From the NCBI GenBank assembly GCA_029261475.1, contig JAJDBG010000016.1:1-58204 (forward strand): 58,204 nucleotides of DNA, given 5' to 3'. Below the pieces are notes generated by a model. That model ran no database searches. It was given only the letters and a program-made list of their open reading frames with translations, and had not been told where the DNA came from. This document shows, piece after piece, positions 8,289-17,858 of the stretch. A program made the position numbers and the translations under genes. Positions within the stretch are counted from its first letter, which is position 1. Every line of letters starts with the position of its first letter. The stretch is from Nitrospinaceae bacterium. Its GTDB lineage: Bacteria > Nitrospinota > Nitrospinia > Nitrospinales > VA-1.

Positions 8289-9458
8289 ATGCCTTCCAAC
8301 GCCCGCAAAAACATTTTAAAAAATTTGAAGAGAGTCGTCATCAAGATCGGCAGTAGCGTGATCTCCCATCACGAACCCGGCAAAGGACTCACGCAGGGAT
8401 TGAATCCCGAGATGGTCCTTCATTACGCGAAGAAGATCAAAATGATCGTCGGTAAAAATTGCCAGCCCATCATCGTTTCCTCAGGAGCCATCATGGCCGG
8501 GCGAGCGCGCTTGGGAATCAATAGAGAGTTTCTTTCCATACCCGAAAAACAGGCTTGCGCATCCATCGGCCAAAGTTTTTTGATGCACACCTACGAAAAG
8601 AAACTGGACAAACAAGGCCTCAAAGCGGCGCAGATCTTATTGAGCCACGACGACCTCGGCAACCGAAAACGTTATCTCAATGCCAAACACACCATCGAAA
8701 CATTGATCGACTACGGTGTCATTCCCATCATCAATGAAAACGATACCGTGACTGTGGACGAAATAAAAATCGGCGACAACGACACCCTTTCAGCCACTGT
8801 CGCAAGTCTGGTCGATGCCCAGGCCCTCATCATCCTGTCCGATGTAAACGGACTCTACACCCGCGACCCCGGTCAGCGCGTTCCCAAAGGCGAAGCCCCC
8901 GCCGAGTTAATATCACAAGTCAACAGAATCACCCCCGAAATCGAAAAACTGGCAGGCAAGACCACCAACCGACTCGCCGTCGGAGGAATGTACACAAAAA
9001 TTCTTTCCGCCAAGAAAACCATGAACTCCGGCATACCCTGCCTGCTTCTGAACGGATTGGATAAAAAATCTCTCGATAGATTTTTTGACGGGGAAGAAGT
9101 CGGTACCTTATTTTGGTCCAACAAACGGAAATTTGGCAGTCGCAAACACTGGATTGCCCATACCTTGAAACCACAAGGAAGCCTGCTCCTAGACCCAGGT
9201 GCCTGCCGGGCCATCGCAAAAGGAGGGAAAAGCCTGCTTCCCGCCGGGATCAAAAATGTTGAAGGAAAATTTGAATTCGGCAACTGCGTCAGCCTGCTTA
9301 ACGAAAAAAGAAAAGAAATCGGACGCGGCCTGGTCAACTACAACTCAAGCAATTTAGATCAAATTAAAGGAATGAAAACACCCGCAGTTCGTACTCTGTT
9401 CAGCGACCATTTTTATGAAGAAGTCATCCACCGCGACGACCTGGCCCTGATAGAATGA
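8289..9458 (+). CDS. proB: Glutamate 5-kinase with C-terminal PUA domain
   Basis: RVVIKIGSSVIS, VSSGAIMAGRARLG, IINENDTVTVDEIKIGDNDTLSATVASLV, LSDVNGLYTRDP. Confidence 0.95.
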   Translation: MPSNARKNILKNLKRVVIKIGSSVISHHEPGKGLTQGLNPEMVLHYAKKIKMIVGKNCQPIIVSSGAIMAGRARLGINREFLSIPEKQACASIGQSFLMHTYEKKLDKQGLKAAQILLSHDDLGNRKRYLNAKHTIETLIDYGVIPIINENDTVTVDEIKIGDNDTLSATVASLVDAQALIILSDVNGLYTRDPGQRVPKGEAPAELISQVNRITPEIEKLAGKTTNRLAVGGMYTKILSAKKTMNSGIPCLLLNGLDKKSLDRFFDGEEVGTLFWSNKRKFGSRKHWIAHTLKPQGSLLLDPGACRAIAKGGKSLLPAGIKNVEGKFEFGNCVSLLNEKRKEIGRGLVNYNSSNLDQIKGMKTPAVRTLFSDHFYEEVIHRDDLALIE

Positions 9459-9871
9459 TATTTAGCAAATGGTGGAAAAAAGAACCGCTTCGTTTTGAGT
9501 GCCAGCCCGACTGTTTCAAATGCTGTTGCAAGCCCGGCTTCGTGTATTTTGATAAAGACGATATCCAGCGCGCCGCTGAATACCTCGACATCAGCCCGCA
9601 AAAATTCAAACAAACATTTTTAACTCAAGACGGCCGTTACTGGATGTTGGAAGTTGAAGAGAATCAGGCCTGCCTCTTTTTGACTCCCGACGGATGCAAT
9701 ATCCACCCCGCCAAACCCAAGCAATGCCAGACCTACCCCTTCTGGCCCGAGATCATGGACTCCAAAAACACCTGGGAACTGACCTCTGCCTTTTGCCCCG
9801 GAATAAATAAAGGCCCCGTCATCCCCACCGACACCATCAGCAAACTCCTGAAAAATAAAACCGACCTGTAA
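9455..9871 (+). CDS. YkgJ-type cysteine-cluster protein (CxxxCxxC)
   Basis: CQPDCFKCCCKPGFVYF...CLFLTPDGCNIHPAKPKQCQTYPFWPEI; ATGA overlap with proB. Confidence 0.75.
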   Translation: MIFSKWWKKEPLRFECQPDCFKCCCKPGFVYFDKDDIQRAAEYLDISPQKFKQTFLTQDGRYWMLEVEENQACLFLTPDGCNIHPAKPKQCQTYPFWPEIMDSKNTWELTSAFCPGINKGPVIPTDTISKLLKNKTDL

Positions 9872-9877
9872 TAGAAA

Positions 9878-10573
9878 TTACCCATTCCTTTCGAGCCAGT
9901 TTTTCAGGGCGGAGTGGGTGCATTCGTAAACGGCTTTGCCGATCCATTCGCCCAACAGCGTGTGCATGCCACAATAATTTTCATCGACTTCGCCGCTACT
10001 GGCAACGACGATGCAATCGGTCCCGGTGCCCGGCGAGGGTTTTCCACTTTTCACGCTCACGATTCCCAAGTCAAAAAAAGCCGCCGCTTTGGCCAATCCG
10101 GCGATGTGCATGGCCTCGGCCCGACCGCTCAAATGGGGCAGGGCATTGCTCACAAGGATGAGGTTAACCGTCCCCAAGGGACCCGACTCATTTTTCCAAT
10201 CTTCGGGAGTATCCGCAAGGTCGCCGGGGGAACGAGCATTTTCAACGCCAACCGTGACCAGAGCCTGCACCCACATTTGACCGTCGCCAATGAAGGATTC
10301 CCGGTACTCATTGACCTCAGCCCCGGTCAGCATTCCCACTGCATTTTCTGGAAGACCCTGCGCCTCAATCAACTCCAGAAACATTTCTGGCATGATGATT
10401 TCTTTAGCGCGGGTGACCTGATGGTTGAAGATGCAGGAAGTCTTTCCCGCGCCACCGTTGAAGGGGGCCCAGCTAAGCACAGGCCAGGCAGTCGGCAACT
10501 CTACCAGCAGAGTGCTGTCGAGCAGTTTTACTCTGACAGGACTCGGATTGTTTGAATGTTGCAGATCGTTCAT
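9878..10573 (-). CDS. cbiZ: Adenosylcobinamide amidohydrolase-like (CbiZ family)
   Basis: VTVGVENARSPGD, TVNLILVSNALPHLSGRAEAMHIAGLAKAAAF, GTGTDCIVVAS. Likely start MNDLQHSNN at 10573, overlapping the upstream AKR stop. Confidence 0.7.
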   Translation of the reverse strand: MNDLQHSNNPSPVRVKLLDSTLLVELPTAWPVLSWAPFNGGAGKTSCIFNHQVTRAKEIIMPEMFLELIEAQGLPENAVGMLTGAEVNEYRESFIGDGQMWVQALVTVGVENARSPGDLADTPEDWKNESGPLGTVNLILVSNALPHLSGRAEAMHIAGLAKAAAFFDLGIVSVKSGKPSPGTGTDCIVVASSGEVDENYCGMHTLLGEWIGKAVYECTHSALKNWLERNG

Positions 10574-11511
10574 TCTGAAAAAATAGAGTCGATTTCTTGT
10601 GCATCCGCCGGGTCCATCTGCCAACCTAGGGCACTCAGGTTTTCTTCCACTTGCGTTTCATTTTTGAAACCCAGAAGTGCCGTCGCCATGGCGGGCTGAT
10701 TCACGATCCAGTTGATCGCCATTTGCGTACAGGTTTTTCCTGCTTTTTTCGCCAGCTTTTTGAGACCTTCTACCTTGTCGATGTTTTTATAATAGCCTTC
10801 GCCCTTGAAGGTTCCGATGATGCCTTTCCCTCGCCAGTCCTTGAACTGGGTGTTCTTGTTGTACTTCCCGGTCAGGACACCCGAAGCCAGTGGACTGTAA
10901 GCAACGATGCCGATTTTGTGTTGCAGGCAATAAGGCACGATCTCTTTTTCTATCGTACGATTGAGCAAGCTATAGTCGGGTTGCAGGGAAACGATCGGTC
11001 CAAATTTCATGATCTCTGTCATCTGCTCAACAGAATAATTGCTGACGCCGATGTGTCGAATCTTGCCCGACTCCTGAAGCTTGAGAAGTGCTTCCATCGT
11101 CTCCTCCTGCGCCGTGTCATTATCCGGCCAGTGTACCTGATACAGGTCGATCCAGTCGGTTTGCAAACGTTTCAAGCTTCTATCCGCCTCTTCCAGAATG
11201 GAATCTCTCGACGCATGATGTTTGATAGAACCCAGTTCCTCCTTGTCCCAAACCAGCCCGCACTTGGTCGCATAGATCACTTTGTCGCGAACCGATTTTA
11301 GAGTTTTCCCGATCAGTTCTTCCGAGTGACCAAAACCATAGACCGGTGCCGTGTCGAAAAAATTGATTCCCATTTCATAGGCCTTCAGCATGGCCCGGCT
11401 CGAAGTTTCATCGCCCTCGTTATCCCAAAAAGGCGGACCGCCAACGCCCCAGGCACCAAAGCCCGCAACGGAGACCTTCAAATCACTTTCGCCAAGATTT
11501 TTGTATTCCAT
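10570..11511 (-). CDS. Aldo/keto reductase
   Basis: FDTAPVYGFGHSEELIGKTL, DWIDLYQVHWPD, IRHIGVSNYSVEQM, PLASGVLTGKY. Confidence 0.92.
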   Translation of the reverse strand: MEYKNLGESDLKVSVAGFGAWGVGGPPFWDNEGDETSSRAMLKAYEMGINFFDTAPVYGFGHSEELIGKTLKSVRDKVIYATKCGLVWDKEELGSIKHHASRDSILEEADRSLKRLQTDWIDLYQVHWPDNDTAQEETMEALLKLQESGKIRHIGVSNYSVEQMTEIMKFGPIVSLQPDYSLLNRTIEKEIVPYCLQHKIGIVAYSPLASGVLTGKYNKNTQFKDWRGKGIIGTFKGEGYYKNIDKVEGLKKLAKKAGKTCTQMAINWIVNQPAMATALLGFKNETQVEENLSALGWQMDPADAQEIDSIFSE

Positions 11512-11619
11512 GTATGTCTTCCTTGTATAATATAAAAATTATATATTGAATGCCTTCGATGCTTTTGAAAATAACATTTCTTGACCGTTGCGACACGGTC
11601 ATTTTTTATTCAGGAACCT

Positions 11620-13344
11620 ATGAAAACCCTGCTTCGTGTATTGAGTTACCTCAAACCCTATCGCGGTCCCGTCAGCATCACCCTGGGACTCGCCGTCTTG
11701 ACCACCCTCCTCGACATGCTTCCGCCCTGGCTCATCAAAGTCATAGTCGACAGCCTGGTGGAAGGCGAAGTGGATAATAGCGTCCAATGGTTTGTCGTTG
11801 CGCTCGTTCTCGCTTACTTTGCGCGCCATTACTCCAATCACCGCAGGATTTTGCTGAACAACGAAGTCGAACAAAAAATCGTATTCGACATGAGATCGCA
11901 AGTCTACCGGGCATTGCAAGGACTGTCGCTGAACTTTTTTGAGAACCGTTCCACAGGCGAACTCATGTCCCGCGTCAACGACGATGTCAACTACGTCGAG
12001 CGCATCTTCATCGATGGTGTCGAGCAGGCACTCACAGCGATTTTGACTCTCGTCGGCATCACCATCATCCTGTTTGCCATGCATTGGAAGCTCGCAGTTT
12101 TGGCCCTGCTACCGATCCCATTGCTGGTATACGGTGCCTGGAAGTACACCCAGCGCGCGCATTCCCAATACACGGTCGTGCGACAATCGGCAGGACGCAT
12201 GAACTCAATTTTACAAGACACGCTCTCTGGCATCCGCGAAACTTTTTCCTTCAACAGACAATCCTACGAGATCAAACGTTTCGAAGAACGAAGCAAGGAC
12301 TACTGTGACGGAACCCTCGAAGTGATGCGCCTGTGGTCCTATTATTCACCCTCGATGATGTTTCTCGGATCGCTCGGCACCGTGTTTATTTTATGGTATG
12401 GAATCGGTCTTGTGCAAATGGGCACCATCACCATAGGAACCCTGGTCGCCTTCATCGGCTACCTTGCCCTGTTTTACACACCCATCAACCAACTGCATTC
12501 CGTCAACCACATGTTGCAACATGCACTCGCCTCCAGCGAACGCTTGTTCGACATCATCGACCAGAAGCCACAGGTTGAAGACGCTCCCGACGCTTATCTC
12601 CCTTCGACGAATTGTCAGGGAAGAATCGTCTTCCGCGACGTATCCTTCTCATACATTCCAGATGTTCCCGTACTGCAAAATATTTCTTTCGACGTACAGC
12701 CGGGAGAACAGATCGCCCTCGCGGGCCATACAGGAAGCGGAAAATCCACACTCGTGAAACTGCTTCTGCGATTTTACGACCCCGGTTCCGGGCAAGTCGA
12801 ACTGGACGGACATTCTGTTGAGAATTTAAAAATTTCATATATCAGAGAGCAGATAGGACTGGTCTCCCAGGATCCTTTTCTATTCAACGGGACCATTGCC
12901 GAAAATATTTTATACGGAAACATCGAAGCCGATCGCGCGGATGTCGAACGCTCGGCAATAGCCGCAGGAGCGGATGATTTCATCCAGAAATTGCCGCAGG
13001 GTTACGACACCAAAGTGGGCGAACGCGGCATCAAGCTATCCGGTGGCGAAAAACACCGCGTCGCCATTGCGCGCGTTTTCCTCAAAAATCCGCCCATCAT
13101 CGTACTCGATGAGGCCACCGCCTCAGTGGATACCCAGACCGAAGCAAAAATAAAAACCGCTCTGGACACTCTCATGAAAGGCAGAACAACCTTCATCATC
13201 GCCCACCGGCTTTCCACACTCGAAGGTTGCACACGCATCCTTGTACTCAAAGGCGGAGTTTTGATCGAAAGCGGAAGCCATGAGGAATTGATCGAAAAGG
13301 ATTCAGAGTACAGCCGCCTGTTCAAAGACCAGGTTTATTTATAA
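11620..13344 (+). CDS. MsbA-like ABC transporter (TMD-NBD half transporter)
   Basis: ABC_membrane TMD; Walker A GHTGSGKST, signature KLSGGEKHRVAIARVFL, Walker B IIVLDEATASVD. Confidence 0.93.
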   Translation: MKTLLRVLSYLKPYRGPVSITLGLAVLTTLLDMLPPWLIKVIVDSLVEGEVDNSVQWFVVALVLAYFARHYSNHRRILLNNEVEQKIVFDMRSQVYRALQGLSLNFFENRSTGELMSRVNDDVNYVERIFIDGVEQALTAILTLVGITIILFAMHWKLAVLALLPIPLLVYGAWKYTQRAHSQYTVVRQSAGRMNSILQDTLSGIRETFSFNRQSYEIKRFEERSKDYCDGTLEVMRLWSYYSPSMMFLGSLGTVFILWYGIGLVQMGTITIGTLVAFIGYLALFYTPINQLHSVNHMLQHALASSERLFDIIDQKPQVEDAPDAYLPSTNCQGRIVFRDVSFSYIPDVPVLQNISFDVQPGEQIALAGHTGSGKSTLVKLLLRFYDPGSGQVELDGHSVENLKISYIREQIGLVSQDPFLFNGTIAENILYGNIEADRADVERSAIAAGADDFIQKLPQGYDTKVGERGIKLSGGEKHRVAIARVFLKNPPIIVLDEATASVDTQTEAKIKTALDTLMKGRTTFIIAHRLSTLEGCTRILVLKGGVLIESGSHEELIEKDSEYSRLFKDQVYL

Positions 13345-13516
13345 AGCAAACGGGCGGGACACACAGGCCAGACCTGCCCTAAGCCGAGCCTTCCAAAAAT
13401 ATTTAGCTTATTATTGGATGATCGCTCGCGTCTGCAATTATGGCAAACATTGAAATAAATAGTAATTCAAGATTTGACCCCCTATGACCTTTACGATGAT
13501 GTCGCGCGAAGAATAT

Positions 13517-14398
13517 TTACGACGTTCGGCCCATCATGATTTTTCTGAAGTCGTCTCCTTCCAATTCCAGAAACTGTGAGTTTTCGCTCAAACGCGAAAA
13601 AATCCTTTCTCCTACAACTTCTCCCAATGTTTCCTTTTCATAAGACTTCTGATACTCCCCGTCTGCCGTGTTCACGAAAGTAGTGTTCCCCATTTTAGAT
13701 TTTTTGCGCTTGGGCAGTTCGCTCTTGTAATTGGTCGTGTAGAGCGTGACCTTATTGCCAGCGTTGTAACGTGCGGAGATGAACTGATCCAGCATATCCA
13801 GTGCCCATTCTCCCTTTTTGCCTTTTCCCAATTCGTCAATGACTAGCACCCTGGATTCCACGAAAGGTTCTATGATCGACTTTTCCGCTTTCTCCTCGGA
13901 GTAACCCTGACGAATGTCAGACAATAAATGGAAAAAATCTACAAACTTGCAAGGGATGCCGAGCTTCATGACCAAATGTTTGACGACCCCAACGCAAAGA
14001 TGTGTTTTGCCTGTCCCGGGATTCCCCATATAAATCAAGCTTCCCATGAAATCCATGGGGCGGTTTTTAAAATCCGATAAAAAATCTTTCGTCCGCGACA
14101 AAGCAACTTTCTGCGTATTGTTCATAGGCTGATAGGTTTCAAGCGTCGCCCGAACGTATTTTCCCGGCAAGCCCGCTTCTGTCAGCATGTTGACACGTTT
14201 GCGTAAAGTCTGGCATTCACAATCGGCCATGAAAGACCGTCCTTGTTCATCTTCGCGAAATAATCTGCCTTCGTTATTGCAAAGTTCACATTTGAAACAG
14301 CCACAAACATCAGCCTTCAAATTGTTTTTTAAAATGGAAAGACGAACACCTTTACCGTGGCAATGCTCGCACGACTGATCGGCCTGAACAACGTTCAT
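13517..14398 (-). CDS. DnaC/IstB-like AAA+ ATPase with N-terminal Cys clusters (putative helicase loader)
   Basis: CEHCHGKG...CGCFKCELCNNEGRLF...CECQ; Walker A YMGNPGTGKTHL; VLVIDELGKGKKGEW. Confidence 0.75.
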   Translation of the reverse strand: MNVVQADQSCEHCHGKGVRLSILKNNLKADVCGCFKCELCNNEGRLFREDEQGRSFMADCECQTLRKRVNMLTEAGLPGKYVRATLETYQPMNNTQKVALSRTKDFLSDFKNRPMDFMGSLIYMGNPGTGKTHLCVGVVKHLVMKLGIPCKFVDFFHLLSDIRQGYSEEKAEKSIIEPFVESRVLVIDELGKGKKGEWALDMLDQFISARYNAGNKVTLYTTNYKSELPKRKKSKMGNTTFVNTADGEYQKSYEKETLGEVVGERIFSRLSENSQFLELEGDDFRKIMMGRTS

Positions 14399-14667
14399 CG
14401 CGTCGACCTCCCAATTTCATCTTCAATGAATCCTTCGATGCGTGAAAGGGAAAGACCCTGGGTGGCTGAGCCGTGTTTCTGTTTGAACTCAGCAACGCCG
14501 GTAGAAATGGCATGACACAATTGCCGCGCAGGAATTCCACGCTCTTCCCATTTCGAGATCAGGTCGTAATCCACTCCAGAGAGGGAAAGACCTGCGCCTT
14601 TGAGGGCGAGGAAAAACTGCTCCACCTCTGCCAGGTAACTGAGGTTATTTTGGTCGATCAAGCTCAT
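14395..14667 (-). CDS. Small uncharacterised protein translationally coupled to the DnaC-like ATPase
   Basis: 90-aa ORF overlapping the start of the DnaC-like gene by 4 nt. Confidence 0.5.
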   Translation of the reverse strand: MSLIDQNNLSYLAEVEQFFLALKGAGLSLSGVDYDLISKWEERGIPARQLCHAISTGVAEFKQKHGSATQGLSLSRIEGFIEDEIGRSTR

Positions 14668-14832
14668 AAGACAGACAGTAAAAAAGGGAATCTATAAAGG
14701 GCGCGTTGAATAAAGCTTCGAATGAATAAATTCAAAAATAGCATTGGCCCGCAAATCTATGCTTCTGTAGGTTTTAACTCAATGGGCGGGAAAACTCCAG
14801 TCAAATACACATCAAGAGAAGCTAAATTTGGA

Positions 14833-15549
14833 TCAAGCTTTGATGTCGAGGAGGGCACCGAGCATTTCGTCGGTGGCACGAATGATCTTGGTGTTGGCTT
14901 TGAAGGCGGCTTTGGACACCATTTGATCGACGATTTCTTCGGCAAGATCAACGTTGGAAGACTCCAGGAATCCTGAAACAATGCTTCCGAATCCGCCATC
15001 GCCGGGAGCACCCGCAACAGGCGCACCTGAAGCTGAAGACTCGCCAAGGGTGTTGCCGCCTTGCGCGCTAAGGCCTGAGGAGTTGTTGAAATTGGCCAAC
15101 TGAATTTGACCGAGGACTTCGTTGTTGCCGCCGACATTGGCACTGACCTGACCCTGTGAATCCACGTTTATCTGAGTTGCGTCACCGGGAACGTTGATTT
15201 CTGGAATCAATGCTTCACCGTTTGCAGTGGTCAGGCGACCGTCGCCTCCAACTTTGAAGCTACCAGACCGGGTGAAACTAGTCCCGCCGCCATTGGATTG
15301 CACTTGAAAAAAACCGTTGCCGCTGATGGCAAGGTCAAGCGGATTGGAGGTTGGGATCAACCCGCCGGGTGTGTTGGAACGGCTGATTGCCGTTACACTG
15401 GTCCCGCCAGATTTTAGGGAGGCACTGACGACATCGCTTTTTTTGAACCCGGGAGTTTGCAGATTGGCTACGTTATTGGCACTATTTTGCAAGCGTTTGG
15501 TCGCCGCATTCATTCCCGAAAGTGCATTAAACATTCCATTGATCAACAT
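14833..15549 (-). CDS. Flagellar basal-body rod protein family (FlgF/FlgG-like)
   Basis: N-terminal rod motif (MLINGMFNALSGMNAATKRLQNSANNVANLQTPGFKKSD), LDLAISGNGFFQVQ, C-terminal SNVDLAEEIVDQMVSKAAFKANTKIIRATDEMLGALLDIKA. Confidence 0.8.
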   Translation of the reverse strand: MLINGMFNALSGMNAATKRLQNSANNVANLQTPGFKKSDVVSASLKSGGTSVTAISRSNTPGGLIPTSNPLDLAISGNGFFQVQSNGGGTSFTRSGSFKVGGDGRLTTANGEALIPEINVPGDATQINVDSQGQVSANVGGNNEVLGQIQLANFNNSSGLSAQGGNTLGESSASGAPVAGAPGDGGFGSIVSGFLESSNVDLAEEIVDQMVSKAAFKANTKIIRATDEMLGALLDIKA

Positions 15550-15710
15550 GACTGGCTCCCTATTTGTAAGCGAGGTCTACTATCAATAGGCTAGCACAAA
15601 AAAATCAAAATTCCAATTCTACGGAACGATTTGAAGTAACTGACGAGATTTCAGAGAAATATAAAGGCAGGGGATCTAAAAGGAAGTGGAAAAAGCTTAA
15701 AGAATCTTTT

Positions 15711-16238
15711 TCAACTGAGCTCTGCGGTGATTGCTGGTTCGATGCTATAACCCAAAGTCGCCACGGTCTTTTTGACAAGAGGGCGTACCATTGCCGTTTC
15801 ATCGCAATTATCACGATGCAGACAATCTTTGCAGTCGTTCCATACTTTCGCGGGGAGCGTCGACTTTTCCACAATCTGGAAACCAAGATTTTTAAAAAGA
15901 CCCACCACGTAGGTGAACACAAATATCTGTTGTTCGACTTGTCCGGTGCCCAAACCTGCTTCGGCCTGCTCAATGGCTTCCTGCACCAGCGCGGTCCCGA
16001 TCCCACGCCTGTAATATCGGGGGTCTACGGCAAGGGATCGAATTTCGATACTTCGATCTCCATCAGATTTCAAGCTACAGGCACCCACGATCTCATCACC
16101 CGACTCGTAAACGAGAAAGGTTGAGATATGGTCTTCGATCTCTTTCAAAGGACGGTACAGCATTTTCCCGTCTTCTGAGTAGAGACGAATCAAATTTTGT
16201 ATGGATTCGGCGTCGCCTGGTCCTGCTATGCGTATCAT
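15711..16238 (-). CDS. GNAT amino-acid N-acetyltransferase (ArgA-type)
   Basis: MIRIAGPGDAESIQNLIRLYSEDGKMLYRPLKEIEDHISTFLVYE...IRSLAVDPRYYRRGIGTALVQEAIEQA. Confidence 0.75.
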   Translation of the reverse strand: MIRIAGPGDAESIQNLIRLYSEDGKMLYRPLKEIEDHISTFLVYESGDEIVGACSLKSDGDRSIEIRSLAVDPRYYRRGIGTALVQEAIEQAEAGLGTGQVEQQIFVFTYVVGLFKNLGFQIVEKSTLPAKVWNDCKDCLHRDNCDETAMVRPLVKKTVATLGYSIEPAITAELS

Positions 16239-16383
16239 TTTATGAGTCAATGCCTTTAAACGAAAGATCATCTCTTAAAAAGATATGATCTAAAAATACC
16301 CGTTTCGGCAGACGGGTAAAAATTAATGCGATTTATAGCAATTTCCAGGAAACTTGCAAAATTTGCCCCGGCAGATTCGCCAA

Positions 16384-17610
16384 TCAACCTGTAGCGGCAA
16401 GAATCAAACGATTACCGCCTTCTTCCAGTGCCGATGCCAGTCCCTTGCCAGCGAGCTGAATCAGGTCGTTGGGGGTGGCCACACCTACTCCGGGATATAC
16501 TGAGATACCCACGCTGATGGTTGGGTATTCGTAGCCTTTTAAATGGGGGTAACGCAGTGGCCCGAGTGCAGAGCGTATCTTATCTGCAAATTTTTGGGCA
16601 GAATCCCCATCAGCATCAGGCAATAATACAATAAATTCGCCTATCTCTATACGAAAAATAGTAGCACAAGACCCACAAACATCGCTAAGTATTTTTGAAA
16701 AATCTTGCAGAATTTTTTCTCCCATTTCTTCGCCAAAGCTTTCCAACAAGCTCAGAAAATAGTCTATATGTATTTTCAAGCAGGAAAGCGACTGCTTGCT
16801 CTCCTGCGCGCGTGCAAATTCTTTTTCCAAAGCTGGCTCAAGCATGGAGGAGTTGTACACGCCTGTTTGCTTGTCTGTTACGGGTTGCTTCCGCAAGCGC
16901 TCTATCAACAGGATGTTGCCAATGGCCATGCCAATTTTCTCAGCCATCCGCTCCAGATAGTCGGTGCGCAAGCCTTCGTGGAAATGATTTTTCCGTGCAC
17001 TCCCCAAGCCGATCAGCCCAACCACGTCGCCCCGCACTGTGATGGGAATGAGTGCCTCGGATTGGATCATCAACCGGTCGCCTGGACCGTCGAATAGTTT
17101 GGAGTCGCCCACCACTTCGCCGCGTAAGATGGGTTTATTTTGATCGCAGAAAATATTCTCAACAACGTTTCGGCAAACAAAACGCAGGGTTCCATTGATG
17201 CCATTGGGGTAACTTTCTTTTAATTTGTATTCCATGAAATGGTCGGCACCGTCTGCCAGACAAATTCGTACCAGAGCAATATCAAATCGACTGGTGATCT
17301 CGGACTTCAACTGCTCCATCATCTCTTCCAGATTGACCGTAGACAATATGGAACGCTCAATTTCGTATAAATGTCCGTGGATTTTCTCATTTGTCTCTGC
17401 CACTTCAACCAGCCATTCCAGCTTGTTTTTCAAATGCGCTTTATCGTCATGGACTCTTTTTATGATGCGATCGGCAATGCTAAGGGTATTGAGAGGCTCG
17501 ATGGGAAGGTCCTCTTCGTCAATGCCTTTGATTTTATGCAAAAGCTCGGGGAATTCGTTGAAAAATTCAGGATGTTCGTTCAGGTAAATAGCGATTTGGT
17601 CTTTTTTCAT
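16384..17610 (-). CDS. DUF484-like/GAF + degenerate GGDEF domain protein
   Basis: N-terminal IAIYLNEHPEFFNEFPELLHKI (DUF484-like), central GAF, C-terminal GGDEF fold with motif read as RIEIGEFIVLLPD. Start 17610. Confidence 0.7.
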   Translation of the reverse strand: MKKDQIAIYLNEHPEFFNEFPELLHKIKGIDEEDLPIEPLNTLSIADRIIKRVHDDKAHLKNKLEWLVEVAETNEKIHGHLYEIERSILSTVNLEEMMEQLKSEITSRFDIALVRICLADGADHFMEYKLKESYPNGINGTLRFVCRNVVENIFCDQNKPILRGEVVGDSKLFDGPGDRLMIQSEALIPITVRGDVVGLIGLGSARKNHFHEGLRTDYLERMAEKIGMAIGNILLIERLRKQPVTDKQTGVYNSSMLEPALEKEFARAQESKQSLSCLKIHIDYFLSLLESFGEEMGEKILQDFSKILSDVCGSCATIFRIEIGEFIVLLPDADGDSAQKFADKIRSALGPLRYPHLKGYEYPTISVGISVYPGVGVATPNDLIQLAGKGLASALEEGGNRLILAATG

Positions 17611-17858
17611 CCGTCGGCTTTCCTTCAAAAAGGGAAAATTAAAAAACAAAGCTCTCCACGCAACAAAAAATGAAGAGGGCTGGTTTAGAATTCTCGCATT
17701 ATATCAAAAAGACTAAAAAAATCAATCACTTATGGCTTTATTATGTGTTTTTTGCCCTCGGTCGAGGGTCCTTCGGCAGAAAAGCCTGTGGGAAGGGGGC
17801 CTCTAGCCAGCTAAACCACCATCAAATTAAAAATTTGAGGATAGTTTGGTTTTTCTTC

